From assembly GCF_000230555.1 (NCBI RefSeq), contig NC_016078.1:2356001-2420000 (forward strand): a stretch of DNA of 64,000 nucleotides, in the 5' to 3' direction. The notes beneath the pieces were generated by a model. It had not been told where the DNA came from. It searched no databases and saw only the letters and a list, made by a program, of their open reading frames with translations. Within the stretch, counting starts at the first letter, position 1. Each line of letters begins with the position of its first letter. This DNA comes from Pelagibacterium halotolerans B2. Its GTDB lineage: Bacteria > Pseudomonadota > Alphaproteobacteria > Rhizobiales > Devosiaceae. A program made the position numbers and the translations under genes. Below are positions 34,835-44,778 of this stretch, in pieces.

Positions 34835-36460
34835 GTGAATCAATTGGGGGAACTGCTGAGCAAGCTCGGCGTGGCGCGCATAGCCGCCATGGCCGTGGTT
34901 GCCGTGATGATACTGGGTTTTTTTGCCTTCATCATGATCCGCTCGACGACTCCCCAGCTCGCCCCCCTCTACACCAATCTCGAATTTGACGATTCCGCCG
35001 CCATCATCGCCGAGCTGGGCGGCATGGGCATTCCCTACGAAATCCGCAACGAGGGCGCGACGCTTCTGGTACCCCGCGACCAGATCACCACCATCCGCAT
35101 GTCGCTTGCCCAGGATGGACTGCCCGCCCGCGGCCAGGTCGGCTACGAAATCTTCGACAACCAGTCGACGCTCGGGGCCACAAGCTTTGTTCAGAACATC
35201 AACCACATTCGCGCCCTTGAAGGCGAACTCGCTCGCACCATCGGCGGGCTGAGCCGGGTCCAGAGCGCGCGGGTGCATCTTGTGCTGCCCGAACGCGAAC
35301 TGTTCCGCCGCGACATCCAGGAGCCTTCGGCCTCCATCGTTCTGACCGTCCGTGGCCAGCTCTCAGCGGGCGAAATCCGCGCCGTCCAGCATCTGGTAGC
35401 CTCGGCCATCGAGGGCCTGTCGCCCAACGCTGTTTCGATCGTGGACAGTGCCGGTTCGCTGCTGGCTTCGGGTTCGGGAGAAGGTGAAGTTTCGATCACC
35501 GCCCAGGCGGTGGAAGAACGCACCCTGGGCGTTGAAACCCGCATGCGCTCGCGGCTCGAGGAATTGCTGGCATCCGTCGTCGGCCTCGGTCGGGCCCGTG
35601 TACAGGTCTCGGCAGAACTCGATCTCAACCGGTCCACACGCACTTCGGAAACCTTCGATCCCGATGGGCAGGTCGTCCGGTCTGCACAGACCGTCGAAAC
35701 CGGTGACCAATCCAGTGGCCCCGGTGGCGCTGGGCAGGTGACCGTTGCCAATGAACTGCCGGGCGCGACCGAGCAGGGTGGCGAAGGCGGAACCCAGAGC
35801 TCCTCGACTTCGCTCGAGGAAACGATGAACTACGAAATCTCCTCGACCACCGAAACCCAGGTTACCGAGGCCGGATCGATCAAACGCATGTCGGTCGCTG
35901 TGGTTGTGGATGGCGTCTATACTTACGATGCGGCCGGCAACGCGATCTACGAACCACGCCCACAGGCCGAACTCGATCAGATAACCGCACTTGTGCGCAC
36001 CGCGATGGGCTATGACGCCGATCGTGGAGATCAGATCGAAGTCGTCAACATGCAATTCGCCGAACGCCCCGGCATCGAGGCGGGAACCGCCGAACCGGGC
36101 CTCTTCGAGTTCAGCCGCGACGATCTCATGAAATTCGCCGAGATGGCCGTAACCCTGCTGATCGCACTCGCCCTCGTACTGTTCGTCATGCGCCCGCTGG
36201 TCAAGAAGGTTCTGACGCCCGAACCGCAGCCGCTGGCGCTGCCCGAGGCCGCGAGCGTACCTGCCGAATATCAGGAACCGCAGGAAGATCCCATGGCCGC
36301 CGCCCGCGCCCGCGAGGCCGCGACCGAAGCGTGGCTGGAAACGGCGAAATCGCTCGGCGAATCCCAGGTCAAGGCCCTCAAGATGGTCGGCGAACTGGTT
36401 GAGGAAAGCCCCAAACAGGCTTCGCTTATCATCCGTGACTGGCTGAGCGAGGCGGCGTAG
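34835..36460 (+). CDS. fliF: Flagellar MS-ring protein FliF
   Basis: 541 residues, the usual size. N-terminal transmembrane helix ([15 protein letters not shown]), YscJ/FliF ring-building domain ([38 protein letters not shown]), a Gly/Ser-rich periplasmic loop, and a second transmembrane helix ([18 protein letters not shown]) followed by the FliG-binding tail ending in [12 protein letters not shown] 34835 has GAGGG upstream. First gene of fliF-fliG-fliH-fliN-flbD-flhA. Confidence 0.97.
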   Translation: MNQLGELLSKLGVARIAAMAVVAVMILGFFAFIMIRSTTPQLAPLYTNLEFDDSAAIIAELGGMGIPYEIRNEGATLLVPRDQITTIRMSLAQDGLPARGQVGYEIFDNQSTLGATSFVQNINHIRALEGELARTIGGLSRVQSARVHLVLPERELFRRDIQEPSASIVLTVRGQLSAGEIRAVQHLVASAIEGLSPNAVSIVDSAGSLLASGSGEGEVSITAQAVEERTLGVETRMRSRLEELLASVVGLGRARVQVSAELDLNRSTRTSETFDPDGQVVRSAQTVETGDQSSGPGGAGQVTVANELPGATEQGGEGGTQSSSTSLEETMNYEISSTTETQVTEAGSIKRMSVAVVVDGVYTYDAAGNAIYEPRPQAELDQITALVRTAMGYDADRGDQIEVVNMQFAERPGIEAGTAEPGLFEFSRDDLMKFAEMAVTLLIALALVLFVMRPLVKKVLTPEPQPLALPEAASVPAEYQEPQEDPMAAARAREAATEAWLETAKSLGESQVKALKMVGELVEESPKQASLIIRDWLSEAA

Positions 36461-36468
36461 GACTTATC

Positions 36469-37542
36469 ATGGCGCTGACTGAACCCAATGCACCACTGAA
36501 CGCCGGCGTCGCCAAGGGCCTCCAGGTCGGTGAGGATGCCACCCAGCGCCAGATGCGCGGTGATGAAAAGGCTGCGGCGCTGCTTTTGGCGCTCGGCCCC
36601 GATTTCGGTCGCCCAATCCTTGAAGAACTCGACGAAATCGAAATCCGCGTGCTCTCGCGCGCCATGGTACGCCTTGGTCCCATCACCCAGCAGATGCTCG
36701 ACGAACTGCTCGCCGAATTCATAATGGGCGTCTCCTCGACGGGCACGATGGCCGGCAATTCCGACACCACCGAACGGCTTTTGCTGTCCTTTTTGCCCCA
36801 GGATCGCGTCGAACAGATCATGGAGGAAATCCGGGGGCCTGCCGGGCGCAACATCTGGGAAAAGCTTTCAAACGTTCAGGAAGATATCCTCGCAAGCTAT
36901 CTCAAGAACGAATACCCCCAGACCATAGCCGTGGTCCTGACCAAGATTTCCCCCGATCATGCTTCGCGCGTGCTCTCGGTGCTGCCAGAGGAACTGGCGC
37001 TCGACGTTGTCCAGCGCATGCTTTCGATCGATCCGGTGCAAAAGGAAATCCTCGAAAAGATCGAATCCACCCTGCGCACCGAATTCATGTCGACGCTCAG
37101 CCACACCCAGCGGCGAGACAGCCACGAACAGATGGCCGATATCTTCAATGCCTTCGACCGCCAGACCGAAGCGCGCTTCATGACGGCGCTCGAAGATCTC
37201 AGCCGCGACAGCGCCGAGCGCATCAAGGCCCTCATGTTCACCTTCGACGACCTCACTCGCCTTGAATCGGCCGCCATCCAGACCCTGCTGCAGAACTTCG
37301 ACAAGAAGGAGTTGGCGCTGGCGCTGAAAGGGGCCTCGGATGCGGCACGCGAATTTTTCTTTGCCAACATGTCTACCCGCGCCGCCGGCATGATGCGTGA
37401 CGACATGGAGGCCATGGGCGCTGTGCGTCTCAAGGATGTCGACGAAGCCCAGTCCCGCCTGGTCAACACCGCAAAGGACCTCGCTGCGCGCGGCGAGATC
37501 GTCATCAACAAGGGCAAGGCCGATGAGGAGATGATCCTGTGA
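36469..37542 (+). CDS. fliG: Flagellar motor switch protein FliG
   Basis: 357 residues, three FliG domains. N-terminal FliF-binding part ([20 protein letters not shown]), middle FliM-binding part with [20 protein letters not shown], and C-terminal torque domain ([37 protein letters not shown]). The charged torque-helix residues are retained. Its TGA overlaps the GTG start of the next gene. Confidence 0.97.
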   Translation: MALTEPNAPLNAGVAKGLQVGEDATQRQMRGDEKAAALLLALGPDFGRPILEELDEIEIRVLSRAMVRLGPITQQMLDELLAEFIMGVSSTGTMAGNSDTTERLLLSFLPQDRVEQIMEEIRGPAGRNIWEKLSNVQEDILASYLKNEYPQTIAVVLTKISPDHASRVLSVLPEELALDVVQRMLSIDPVQKEILEKIESTLRTEFMSTLSHTQRRDSHEQMADIFNAFDRQTEARFMTALEDLSRDSAERIKALMFTFDDLTRLESAAIQTLLQNFDKKELALALKGASDAAREFFFANMSTRAAGMMRDDMEAMGAVRLKDVDEAQSRLVNTAKDLAARGEIVINKGKADEEMIL

Positions 37543-38165
37543 GCGTCGCGCACAAATTCACCTTCGATCTCGACCTCGCGCACAAGCCGCCTGCCAACAA
37601 GGTCCTGCCCGAAGCCGAATTCGATCGGATCGTCGCCGCGGCGCGCCAGGAAGGTTACAACCGCGGCCTTGCCGAGGGGCAGTCCGGCGCTCAGGCCCAG
37701 TCGGCAGCAACACTTGCGAAATCGGCGGAAAAGCTCGCCAGCCAGGTCGCCGGAATGGTTCAAACCATCCAGGATTACGAAAAGCGCCATCTGGCGCAGT
37801 CCGTCGGCCTTGCTGCCACGGTTGGTCGCAAGCTTGCCGCGCATCTGATCGCACGCGAACCCCAGGCTGAACTTGCCGCGCTGTTGCATGAATGCGTGGC
37901 CTCGCTCGAAGCCGCCCCGCATCTGGTCATCCGCTGCCACCCCGATCTTTGCGATGCCATCAAGGCCATCGCCGAGGAGCGCATGAAGGTTTCGGGATTG
38001 TCCGGTCGCCTCATCGTACTGGGCGACCCCGAAATCCGCATGGGCGACGGCAGGGTCGAATGGGCGGACGGTGGCCTCGTGCGCGACATCAACGCAATAT
38101 CCAACGAAATCAACACCCGCGTCTCCGCCTATCTGGCGGCGCGTGGCGCCGAGCAGGGAGACTGA
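37539..38165 (+). CDS. fliH: FliH-like flagellar export/assembly protein
   Basis: 208 residues without strong motifs, but position between fliG and fliN, length, a Glu/Gln/Ala-rich helical N-terminal half ([15 protein letters not shown]) and a C-terminal half resembling FliH/SctL stators ([19 protein letters not shown]-like [17 protein letters not shown]) support FliH. FliH regulates the FliI ATPase encoded at 50737. GTG 37539 overlaps the fliG stop by four bases. Confidence 0.8.
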   Translation: MSVAHKFTFDLDLAHKPPANKVLPEAEFDRIVAAARQEGYNRGLAEGQSGAQAQSAATLAKSAEKLASQVAGMVQTIQDYEKRHLAQSVGLAATVGRKLAAHLIAREPQAELAALLHECVASLEAAPHLVIRCHPDLCDAIKAIAEERMKVSGLSGRLIVLGDPEIRMGDGRVEWADGGLVRDINAISNEINTRVSAYLAARGAEQGD

Positions 38166-38168
38166 TCC

Positions 38169-38513
38169 ATGGCCAATGGTGACGACGACATCCAGACCGT
38201 TCCCGACGGGATCTCGTTTGAAGAGATGCTCGCAGAGGTCGACCAGGACGATACCGGCAATGACGAAAAGACCGCCGCCGACCTTGAGGCGGTCTTCGAC
38301 GTTCCCGTCCGCCTCTCGGTGGTGCTCGGACGCACCAGGATGCCGGTGGCAAAGCTCTTGAAGATGGACATCGGCACCGTGGTCGAACTCGACCGCCAGG
38401 TGGGCGAAGCCATCGATATCTACGTCAACGACCGGCTCGTCGCCCGCGGCGAAATCGTGCTCGTTGAAGGACGCCTCGGCGTCACCATGACCGAAATTAT
38501 CAAGGCCGGCTAA
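38169..38513 (+). CDS. fliN: Flagellar motor switch protein FliN
   Basis: 114 residues: short acidic N-terminal extension, then the SpoA domain (DVPVRLSVVLGRTRMPVAKL, VVELDRQVGEAIDIYVNDRL, VARGEIVLVEGRLGVTM). Forms the lower C-ring with FliG and FliM; fliM is not in this window. Three bases after the FliH-like gene. Confidence 0.95.
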   Translation: MANGDDDIQTVPDGISFEEMLAEVDQDDTGNDEKTAADLEAVFDVPVRLSVVLGRTRMPVAKLLKMDIGTVVELDRQVGEAIDIYVNDRLVARGEIVLVEGRLGVTMTEIIKAG

Positions 38514-38545
38514 ATCTTTAGTCCGCCGGCAAGGAGACCACACCC

Positions 38546-39916
38546 ATGCGCTTACTGATTATCGGCGCCCTCGAAGGACAGCTCAGCCAGGCCTCCAAGA
38601 TGGCCATGGATGGTGGCGCCAAGGTCGCCCATGCCGGCACCATTGAGATTGCCATGGCTTCTCTCAGATCCGGCAAGGGCGCAGACCTGCTGCTCGTCGA
38701 CGTCATGGTCGATATCCCGGCCCTGATCGCCGCTCTCGAGGCCGAGCGCATTGCCATCCCGGTCGTCGCCTGCGGCACCGAAACCAATGCCGCAGCGGCG
38801 GTCAACGCCATCCGCGCCGGGGCCAAGGAATATATACCCCTACCCCCCGATGCCGAATTGATCGCTGCGGTCATCGCCGCCGTCGCGCGGGAAAGTTCGG
38901 ACTTTCTCTATCGCGATCCCGCGATGGCAAAAGTCGTCAAACTGGCCGATCAGATCGCCGGCTCGGACGCCTCGGTCCTGATTACCGGGGAAAGCGGCAC
39001 CGGCAAGGAGATCATGGCCAAATATCTCCACGCCCGCTCCAAGCGCGCCAATCGGCCTTTCATCTCCATCAATTGCGCCGCAATCCCCGAACACCTGCTC
39101 GAATCCGAACTGTTCGGACACGAAAAGGGTGCCTTTACCGGGGCCGTCGCCCGCCGCATCGGCAAGTTCGAGGAAGCCAATGGCGGAACGCTCCTGCTCG
39201 ACGAAATCTCCGAAATGGATTTCCGCCTGCAGGCCAAACTGCTGCGCGCCATTCAGGAGCGGGTGATCGACCGCGTCGGCGGCACCAAGCCCGTCCCCGT
39301 CAATATCCGTATCCTCGCCACGTCCAACCGGGAGCTTCTGACCGAGGTGAAAGAAGGCCGCTTCCGCGAAGACCTGCTGTTCCGCCTCAACGTCGTCAAT
39401 CTCAAGCTCCCACCATTGCGCGATCGCCCCGGCGACATCGTCGCGTTGTCCGAGCACTTCGTCGCACGCTATTCGGCAGCCAATGGACTTACCCAGCGCA
39501 TCCTCTCTCAGGCAGCGCGCGACGAATTGCTGCGCGCGCCCTGGCAGGGCAACGTCCGCGAGCTCGAGAACACTCTCCACCGCGCCGTGCTGCTCTCATC
39601 GGGCGATGTGATCGAACCTGAAGCCATTCGCATGCCCGATGGCACGGGTCTCTCTGATGCAGTCGCCAGCCACTCCTTGGCCAGCCAGGCGGCGGCCGCC
39701 GCCGACGCCGTGTCCCGCTCGATGGTGGGTCGCACAGTGGCCGATGTCGAGCGCGACCTGATCATCGATACGCTCGGCCATTGTCTGGGTAACCGCACCC
39801 ACGCTGCCAATATTCTGGGCATTTCGATCCGAACGCTGCGCAACAAGCTCAATCAATATGCCGATGAGGGGGTGGATATCCCCGCTCCCGGCGAACAGCG
39901 CTATAGCGCCGCATGA
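38546..39916 (+). CDS. flbD: Sigma-54-dependent flagellar activator FlbD
   Basis: 456 residues: degenerate receiver-like domain (1-110; begins [11 protein letters not shown], without the acidic pair but with an Asp in LLLVDVMVD), AAA+ domain ([14 protein letters not shown], sigma-54 loop GAFTGA, Walker [13 protein letters not shown]) and a C-terminal Fis-type helix-turn-helix ([17 protein letters not shown]). In Caulobacter FlbD activates late flagellar sigma-54 promoters and needs no kinase, matching the degenerate receiver. The fliK-flgD sigma-54 promoter in this window is a likely target. The stop overlaps an in-frame ATG of the flhA frame. Confidence 0.9.
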   Translation: MRLLIIGALEGQLSQASKMAMDGGAKVAHAGTIEIAMASLRSGKGADLLLVDVMVDIPALIAALEAERIAIPVVACGTETNAAAAVNAIRAGAKEYIPLPPDAELIAAVIAAVARESSDFLYRDPAMAKVVKLADQIAGSDASVLITGESGTGKEIMAKYLHARSKRANRPFISINCAAIPEHLLESELFGHEKGAFTGAVARRIGKFEEANGGTLLLDEISEMDFRLQAKLLRAIQERVIDRVGGTKPVPVNIRILATSNRELLTEVKEGRFREDLLFRLNVVNLKLPPLRDRPGDIVALSEHFVARYSAANGLTQRILSQAARDELLRAPWQGNVRELENTLHRAVLLSSGDVIEPEAIRMPDGTGLSDAVASHSLASQAAAAADAVSRSMVGRTVADVERDLIIDTLGHCLGNRTHAANILGISIRTLRNKLNQYADEGVDIPAPGEQRYSAA

Positions 39917-40029
39917 CAATCGCGGCGCCCCTCCCGCCGGCTGCCCCGCCCCATCATGGGCCGGGCCGCGGCGTGGGGGCGGCTGCCGCCTCCCATCCTC
40001 CCAATCCATCGGGAACCATCCGCCAGACG

Positions 40030-42153
40030 ATGACCGAACCTACCACCGCCACCGCGTCAGGCCCCCTGGGCCGCATCAACGAGATCGTCGAGATCATCCG
40101 CCAGTCCAATGCCGGGCTGGCGGTTGGCGTTGTAATCATCCTCGCCGTCCTCATCCTCCCGATGCCGGCGGTGTTGCTGGATATTCTTCTGGCCTTTTCG
40201 ATGGTCTTTTCGGTCATGATCCTGATGACCGCGCTGTTCATCCAGACGCCGCTCGAATTTTCGGCCTTTCCGACCGTACTGCTGGTCTCGGCCATGTTCC
40301 GGCTGGCGCTCAATCTCGCCTCGACCCGCCTCATTCTCGCCGACGGGCATGAAGGCACGGCAGCGGCCGGCAACGTCATCGAAGCCTTCGGCAATTTCGT
40401 CACCCGCGGCAATTTCATCATCGGGGTTATCGTTTTTGCGATCCTTCTGATCGTCAATTTCATCGTCATTACCAAGGGCTCGGGCCGTATCGCCGAGGTC
40501 GCCGCCCGCTTCAATCTCGATGCCATGCCCGGCAAGCAGATGGCGATCGACGCCGATTTGTCCGCGGGCCTGATCGATGAGGTCGAGGCAAAGAACCGCC
40601 GCAAGACGCTCGAAGACGAAAGCTCGTTTTTCGGCGCCATGGACGGCGCGTCAAAATTCGTGCGTGGCGATGCCATCGCCGGCCTGCTCATCACCTTCAT
40701 CAATGTCATCGCCGGGATCATCATCGGCACGATGCAGATGGGCCTGACACTTCAGGAAGCCAGCTCGAACTATTCGCTCCTCACCATTGGCGATGGTCTG
40801 GTCAGCCAGATCCCCGCTCTCATAGTTTCCACCGCTGCCGGTATCCTGGTCTCAAAGGCTGGCGTCTCCGGCTCGGCCAATCAGGCGCTCAGCACCCAGT
40901 TCACGTCTTATCCGGTGGCATTGGGCATGAGTTCGGGCGTCATGTTCGCCATGGCGCTGGTCCCCGGCATGCCGCTCATCCCGTTCGTCACTCTTGGCGG
41001 CGCCGTCGGTTATCTTGCCTGGACGTCGGCCAAAAAGCAGAAGGCTGCACGGGCCGTTACCGAGCAGGAAAAGGTCGTGGAACAGGCCCGCCAGATCGCC
41101 GCTGCCCCCACCGAAGCCCCGATCACCGACAGTCTCAAGATCGATGAACTCAAGCTCGAACTCGGCTACGGCCTGCTCAGCCTCGTCAAGGAAGACGATT
41201 CTGGCACCGACAGGCTCACCGAGCAGATAAAGGCTTTGCGCCGGCAGCTTGCCACCGAATTGGGCTTTGTCATGCCCGCCGTGCGCATTCTCGACAACAT
41301 GCAGCTCGAGCCCAACCTCTACAAGATCAAGATCAAGGAGGTCGAAGCGGGCAATGGCGAGGTCCATGCGAACCAGCTCATGGTCATGGACCCCTATGGC
41401 AACAAGATCACCCTGCCCGGCCAGCACACCGTCGAGCCGACCTTCGGCCTGCCCGCGGCCTGGATCGATGCCGCGCTGCGCGATGAAGCCGAGGTTCAGG
41501 GCCTGACCATCGTCGACCCCTCGACGGTGATCTCGACCCATCTCACAGAGGTCCTCAAGGCCAACACTGCAGATCTTCTGAGCTATGCCAATGTCCAGTC
41601 GCTCCTGTCCGGCCTGGACAAGGATCAGCAGAAACTGGTCGAGGATATCGTTCCCTCGCTCATTTCCGTTTCCGGCATCCAGCGCGTGCTGCAGGGTCTT
41701 CTGGCCGAACGCGTTTCGATCCGCGACCTGCCGACCATTCTCGAAGGGGTTGCCGAAGTCGCCGGCTCGGCCCGCAGCACCGGCCAGATCATCGAGCATG
41801 TCCGGGCCCGTCTCGCCCGCCAGATCTGCGCGGCCAATCTGGGCATGGATGGCAATCTGCCGCTCTTGACCCTGTCGCCCAATTGGGAGCGCGATTTCGC
41901 CGAGGCCATGATGGGCGAAGGCGAGGAACGCCATCTCGCCATGGCGCCCTCCAAGCTCCAGCAATTCATCGCCGGCATCCAGAACGGGTTCGAAAACGCC
42001 GCCCAGATGGGCGAAATCCCGGTCCTCATCACCTCGCCCCACATCCGCCCGCATGTGCGCGCCATCATCGAACGCTTCCGTCCCCAGACGGTGGTCATGA
42101 GCCAGAACGAAGTCCATCCCCGCATCAGGCTGCGGACGGTGGGCAGCATCTAG
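40030..42153 (+). CDS. flhA: Flagellar biosynthesis protein FlhA
   Basis: 707 residues from ATG 40030, the family norm; an ATG at 39913 overlapping flbD would add a Pro/Ala-rich tail unlike other FlhA proteins. Eight transmembrane segments in the first half, the FHIPEP region (FPTVLLVSAMFRLALNLAST, DAMPGKQMAIDADLSAGLID) and a C-terminal cytosolic export-gate domain (LAERVSIRDLPTILEGVAE). Central channel of the flagellar type III export apparatus. Confidence 0.96.
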   Translation: MTEPTTATASGPLGRINEIVEIIRQSNAGLAVGVVIILAVLILPMPAVLLDILLAFSMVFSVMILMTALFIQTPLEFSAFPTVLLVSAMFRLALNLASTRLILADGHEGTAAAGNVIEAFGNFVTRGNFIIGVIVFAILLIVNFIVITKGSGRIAEVAARFNLDAMPGKQMAIDADLSAGLIDEVEAKNRRKTLEDESSFFGAMDGASKFVRGDAIAGLLITFINVIAGIIIGTMQMGLTLQEASSNYSLLTIGDGLVSQIPALIVSTAAGILVSKAGVSGSANQALSTQFTSYPVALGMSSGVMFAMALVPGMPLIPFVTLGGAVGYLAWTSAKKQKAARAVTEQEKVVEQARQIAAAPTEAPITDSLKIDELKLELGYGLLSLVKEDDSGTDRLTEQIKALRRQLATELGFVMPAVRILDNMQLEPNLYKIKIKEVEAGNGEVHANQLMVMDPYGNKITLPGQHTVEPTFGLPAAWIDAALRDEAEVQGLTIVDPSTVISTHLTEVLKANTADLLSYANVQSLLSGLDKDQQKLVEDIVPSLISVSGIQRVLQGLLAERVSIRDLPTILEGVAEVAGSARSTGQIIEHVRARLARQICAANLGMDGNLPLLTLSPNWERDFAEAMMGEGEERHLAMAPSKLQQFIAGIQNGFENAAQMGEIPVLITSPHIRPHVRAIIERFRPQTVVMSQNEVHPRIRLRTVGSI

Positions 42154-42216
42154 CGCCCCAGAGGGAACCACACGCCCTCAGCGGCGTTGCAGCAGCGAAC
42201 GCCAGCGGAGGCGGCA

Positions 42217-43221
42217 ATGCGCCTTTTCACCTGCCCCAATTGCCGCCAGACCGTCTATTTCGACAACAGCGCATGCGGTCGGTGTGGCACCGCGATCGGC
42301 TACGACCCGGCCGCCAACCGCACGGTGGCCATTTCCGACGCTGCACCCTATTGCGCCAATGCCGAGCACGGCGCCTGCAACTGGATAGCGCCCCAGGGCG
42401 GCCTTTGCACCGCCTGTCGTCACAATGAGACCGTTCCCGACATCTCCGATGCCCGCAACCTTTCCGATTGGCAAACCCTCGAGCGGGCGAAGAAACGCCT
42501 GTTCTACAGCCTCATCCGCCTCAAGCTGCCGCTGATCACCAGGGATGAGGACGCAGAACGCGGGCTGGCCTTCAACTTCCTTGCCGATACCGGCGATGAA
42601 AAGGTGATGACCGGCCACAACAAGGGCGTCATCACCATCGCCCTGGCCGAAGCCGACGACGCCGAGCGTGAAAAACGCCGGACCGAAATGGGCGAGCCCT
42701 ATCGCACCCTGCTCGGCCATTTTCGGCACGAGACCGCCCATTACTATTGGGACCTTTTGGTCAGCGGCACCGATTGGCTAGAGCGCTGCCGCGCTGTGTT
42801 CGGCAATGATGCCGCCGATTACAATGAAGCGCTCACAATTCACTACGCCAACGGTGCCCCATCCGACTGGCCCCAGCGCTTCGTCTCCTCCTATGCCAGC
42901 GCTCACCCCTGGGAGGATTTCGCCGAAACCTGGGCACACTACCTCCACATCGTCGACACCCTCGAAACGGCGCGCAGCCTTGGAGTATCCACCGAACCAA
43001 TGCGCGACCAATCCGGCGAACTGTCCACCGATGTGGATTTCGATCCCTATCGAACGACCGACACCCAACACCTGACCGAAGCCTGGGTGGGTGTCAGCGT
43101 CATGCTCAACGAGCTCAACCGCTCGATGGGCCTTCCCGACGCCTACCCCTTCGTCCTGTCCGGTCCCATCGTTGAAAAGATCGATTTCATCGCGCGATTG
43201 GTCCAAGAGAGACGCACATAA
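42217..43221 (+). CDS. Putative zinc-binding metallopeptidase with zinc ribbon (COG4307-like)
   Basis: 334 residues. N-terminal zinc ribbon CPNC...CGRC (residues 6-23 or so), a second Cys group (YCANAEHGAC, CTACRHN), and a peptidase-like core with HETAH near residue 170 and a downstream EDFAETWAHYLH that can supply the third metal ligand. Cytosolic by lack of signal peptide. The family is uncharacterised. It may be cotranscribed with flhA (about 60-bp gap) but nothing links it to flagella by function. Ended by the terminator at 43226. Confidence 0.8.
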   Translation: MRLFTCPNCRQTVYFDNSACGRCGTAIGYDPAANRTVAISDAAPYCANAEHGACNWIAPQGGLCTACRHNETVPDISDARNLSDWQTLERAKKRLFYSLIRLKLPLITRDEDAERGLAFNFLADTGDEKVMTGHNKGVITIALAEADDAEREKRRTEMGEPYRTLLGHFRHETAHYYWDLLVSGTDWLERCRAVFGNDAADYNEALTIHYANGAPSDWPQRFVSSYASAHPWEDFAETWAHYLHIVDTLETARSLGVSTEPMRDQSGELSTDVDFDPYRTTDTQHLTEAWVGVSVMLNELNRSMGLPDAYPFVLSGPIVEKIDFIARLVQERRT

Positions 43222-43225
43222 GAAA

Positions 43226-43245
43226 AAGGGGGCCGGAGCCCCCTT
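43226..43245. terminator. Bidirectional terminator
   Basis: AAGGGGGC and GCCCCCTT arms around CGGA, between convergent genes, with A-run on the left. Confidence 0.85.
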
Positions 43246-43249
43246 GTCA

Positions 43250-44620
43250 TTATTGAGCGGCGGCCGGAGCGGGCGCCGTATCGAGCACCTCGATGTGCTC
43301 GACGGTGTCATAGACTCCCTGATCGAGGATGCCCTGCCGCTTGGCCACGATGGTCGGCACCAGCGCTTGTCCCGCGACGTTGACCGCTGTGCGGCCCATA
43401 TCGAGGATGGGGTCGATCGCCAGCAGCAGACCTACGCCTTCCAGCGGCAGGCCCAGCGTCGAAAGGGTAAGCGTGAGCATCACGGTCGCCCCCGTCAGGC
43501 CCGCCGTCGCCGCCGAACCGATAACCGCCACAAAGACAATCAGCAGATATTCCTGCAATCCGAGTTGGATACCGAAGAACTGCGCCACGAAAATCGCCGA
43601 GATGGCCGGATAGATCGAAGCACATCCATCCATCTTGGTGGTCGAGCCGAGGGGAACGGCAAAGCTCGCATACTCACGCGGCACACCGAGATTTTTCTCG
43701 GTGACCCGCTCTGTGATCGGCATGGTGCCCACCGACGAACGCGAAACGAATGCAAACTGGATGGCCGGCCATGCGCCCTGGAAATACCGGATCGGATTGA
43801 GCCCGTGGACCGAAAGCAGCGTCGGATAAACAATCAGCAACACGATCGCCAGCCCGATATAGATCGCCGCCGCGTACCAGCCGAGCTGGGCCAGCGTGTC
43901 CCAGCCATAGACCGCCACGGCATTGCCCAGTAGGCCAACGGTTGCGATCGGGGTCAGCCGGATGATCCACCACAACAGCTTGTGGATGACTTTCAGGAAC
44001 GAGCGGTTGAACTCGAGGAACGGCTTGGCCGCATCGCCCACCTTGAGCGCTGCGACACCTACAGCGATGGAAATCACGAGGATTTGCAGCACGTTGAAGT
44101 TCAGGCTGGTGGACGCACCGCCATCGCTGACGCGCGTCGAGGCCTGAAGGCCCAGGATGTTGGACGGGATGAGACCGGTCAGGAAATCGAGCCAGGAACC
44201 CGAACGTGAAGGCGCGCGGGCGGCCGCATCGGTCACCGCCGTGTTGAGCCCGGGCTGAATGATGAGTCCCAGCGCAATCCCGATAAGCACGGCAATCAGC
44301 GCCGTGATGGCGAACCACAACAGGGTTTGCCAGACCAGCCGCGCCGCATTGTTAAGTTCGCGCAGATTGGCGATCGAAGCCACGATGGCCGTAAAGATCA
44401 GCACCGGCACGATAGTGCGGAGCAGTTGCACGAAACTCGACCCGACGGTCGAAAGCGTCTGCACCAGCCAGTTTGGGCCGGCATCGGTCGGCCCCATCTG
44501 CCGGGCGATCAGCCCCAGCAGCAGGCCGACAACCAGCGCCAGCAGGACCTGGAAGCCGAAATTGGTATAGAGTGGACCTTTGCGTCCGCGTCCCACCGAT
44601 TGAGAAGTGGAGGATGACAT
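43250..44620 (-). CDS. Dicarboxylate/amino acid:cation symporter (DAACS family)
   Basis: 456 residues, eight transmembrane helices and two re-entrant loops. Hallmarks: FVSRSSVGTMPIT (HP1 serine loop), VPLGSTTKMDGCASIYPAI (Na+/proton- and substrate-binding helix 7), and GATVMLTLTLSTLGLPLEG (HP2). It imports glutamate, aspartate or C4-dicarboxylates with Na+ or H+; which one cannot be fixed from sequence. A single gene on the minus strand. Confidence 0.94.
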   Translation of the reverse strand: MSSSTSQSVGRGRKGPLYTNFGFQVLLALVVGLLLGLIARQMGPTDAGPNWLVQTLSTVGSSFVQLLRTIVPVLIFTAIVASIANLRELNNAARLVWQTLLWFAITALIAVLIGIALGLIIQPGLNTAVTDAAARAPSRSGSWLDFLTGLIPSNILGLQASTRVSDGGASTSLNFNVLQILVISIAVGVAALKVGDAAKPFLEFNRSFLKVIHKLLWWIIRLTPIATVGLLGNAVAVYGWDTLAQLGWYAAAIYIGLAIVLLIVYPTLLSVHGLNPIRYFQGAWPAIQFAFVSRSSVGTMPITERVTEKNLGVPREYASFAVPLGSTTKMDGCASIYPAISAIFVAQFFGIQLGLQEYLLIVFVAVIGSAATAGLTGATVMLTLTLSTLGLPLEGVGLLLAIDPILDMGRTAVNVAGQALVPTIVAKRQGILDQGVYDTVEHIEVLDTAPAPAAAQ

Positions 44621-44778
44621 GATTTGCCTCGTAGTCAGTGACCGCGAAATAACCGCGATGCATAAGTATTAGGCAAAATCTACGCCTACCGCGGGCGAAC
44701 GCCAAGGTCTGGAAATACCGTCCCCGTTTGTCGAAGGGGAATATCGTACCGGTATTTCGACCGGCCGTGGAATGAAAC

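Noticed and set aside
36957..38543. Long open frame antisense to fliG-fliH-fliN
   Set aside because: It mirrors conserved flagellar genes in a GC-rich genome; no motifs or start signal of its own.
39913..40029. flhA start at ATG 39913 overlapping flbD
   Set aside because: It would add 39 Pro/Ala/His-rich residues not expected of FlhA; 40030 gives the family length.
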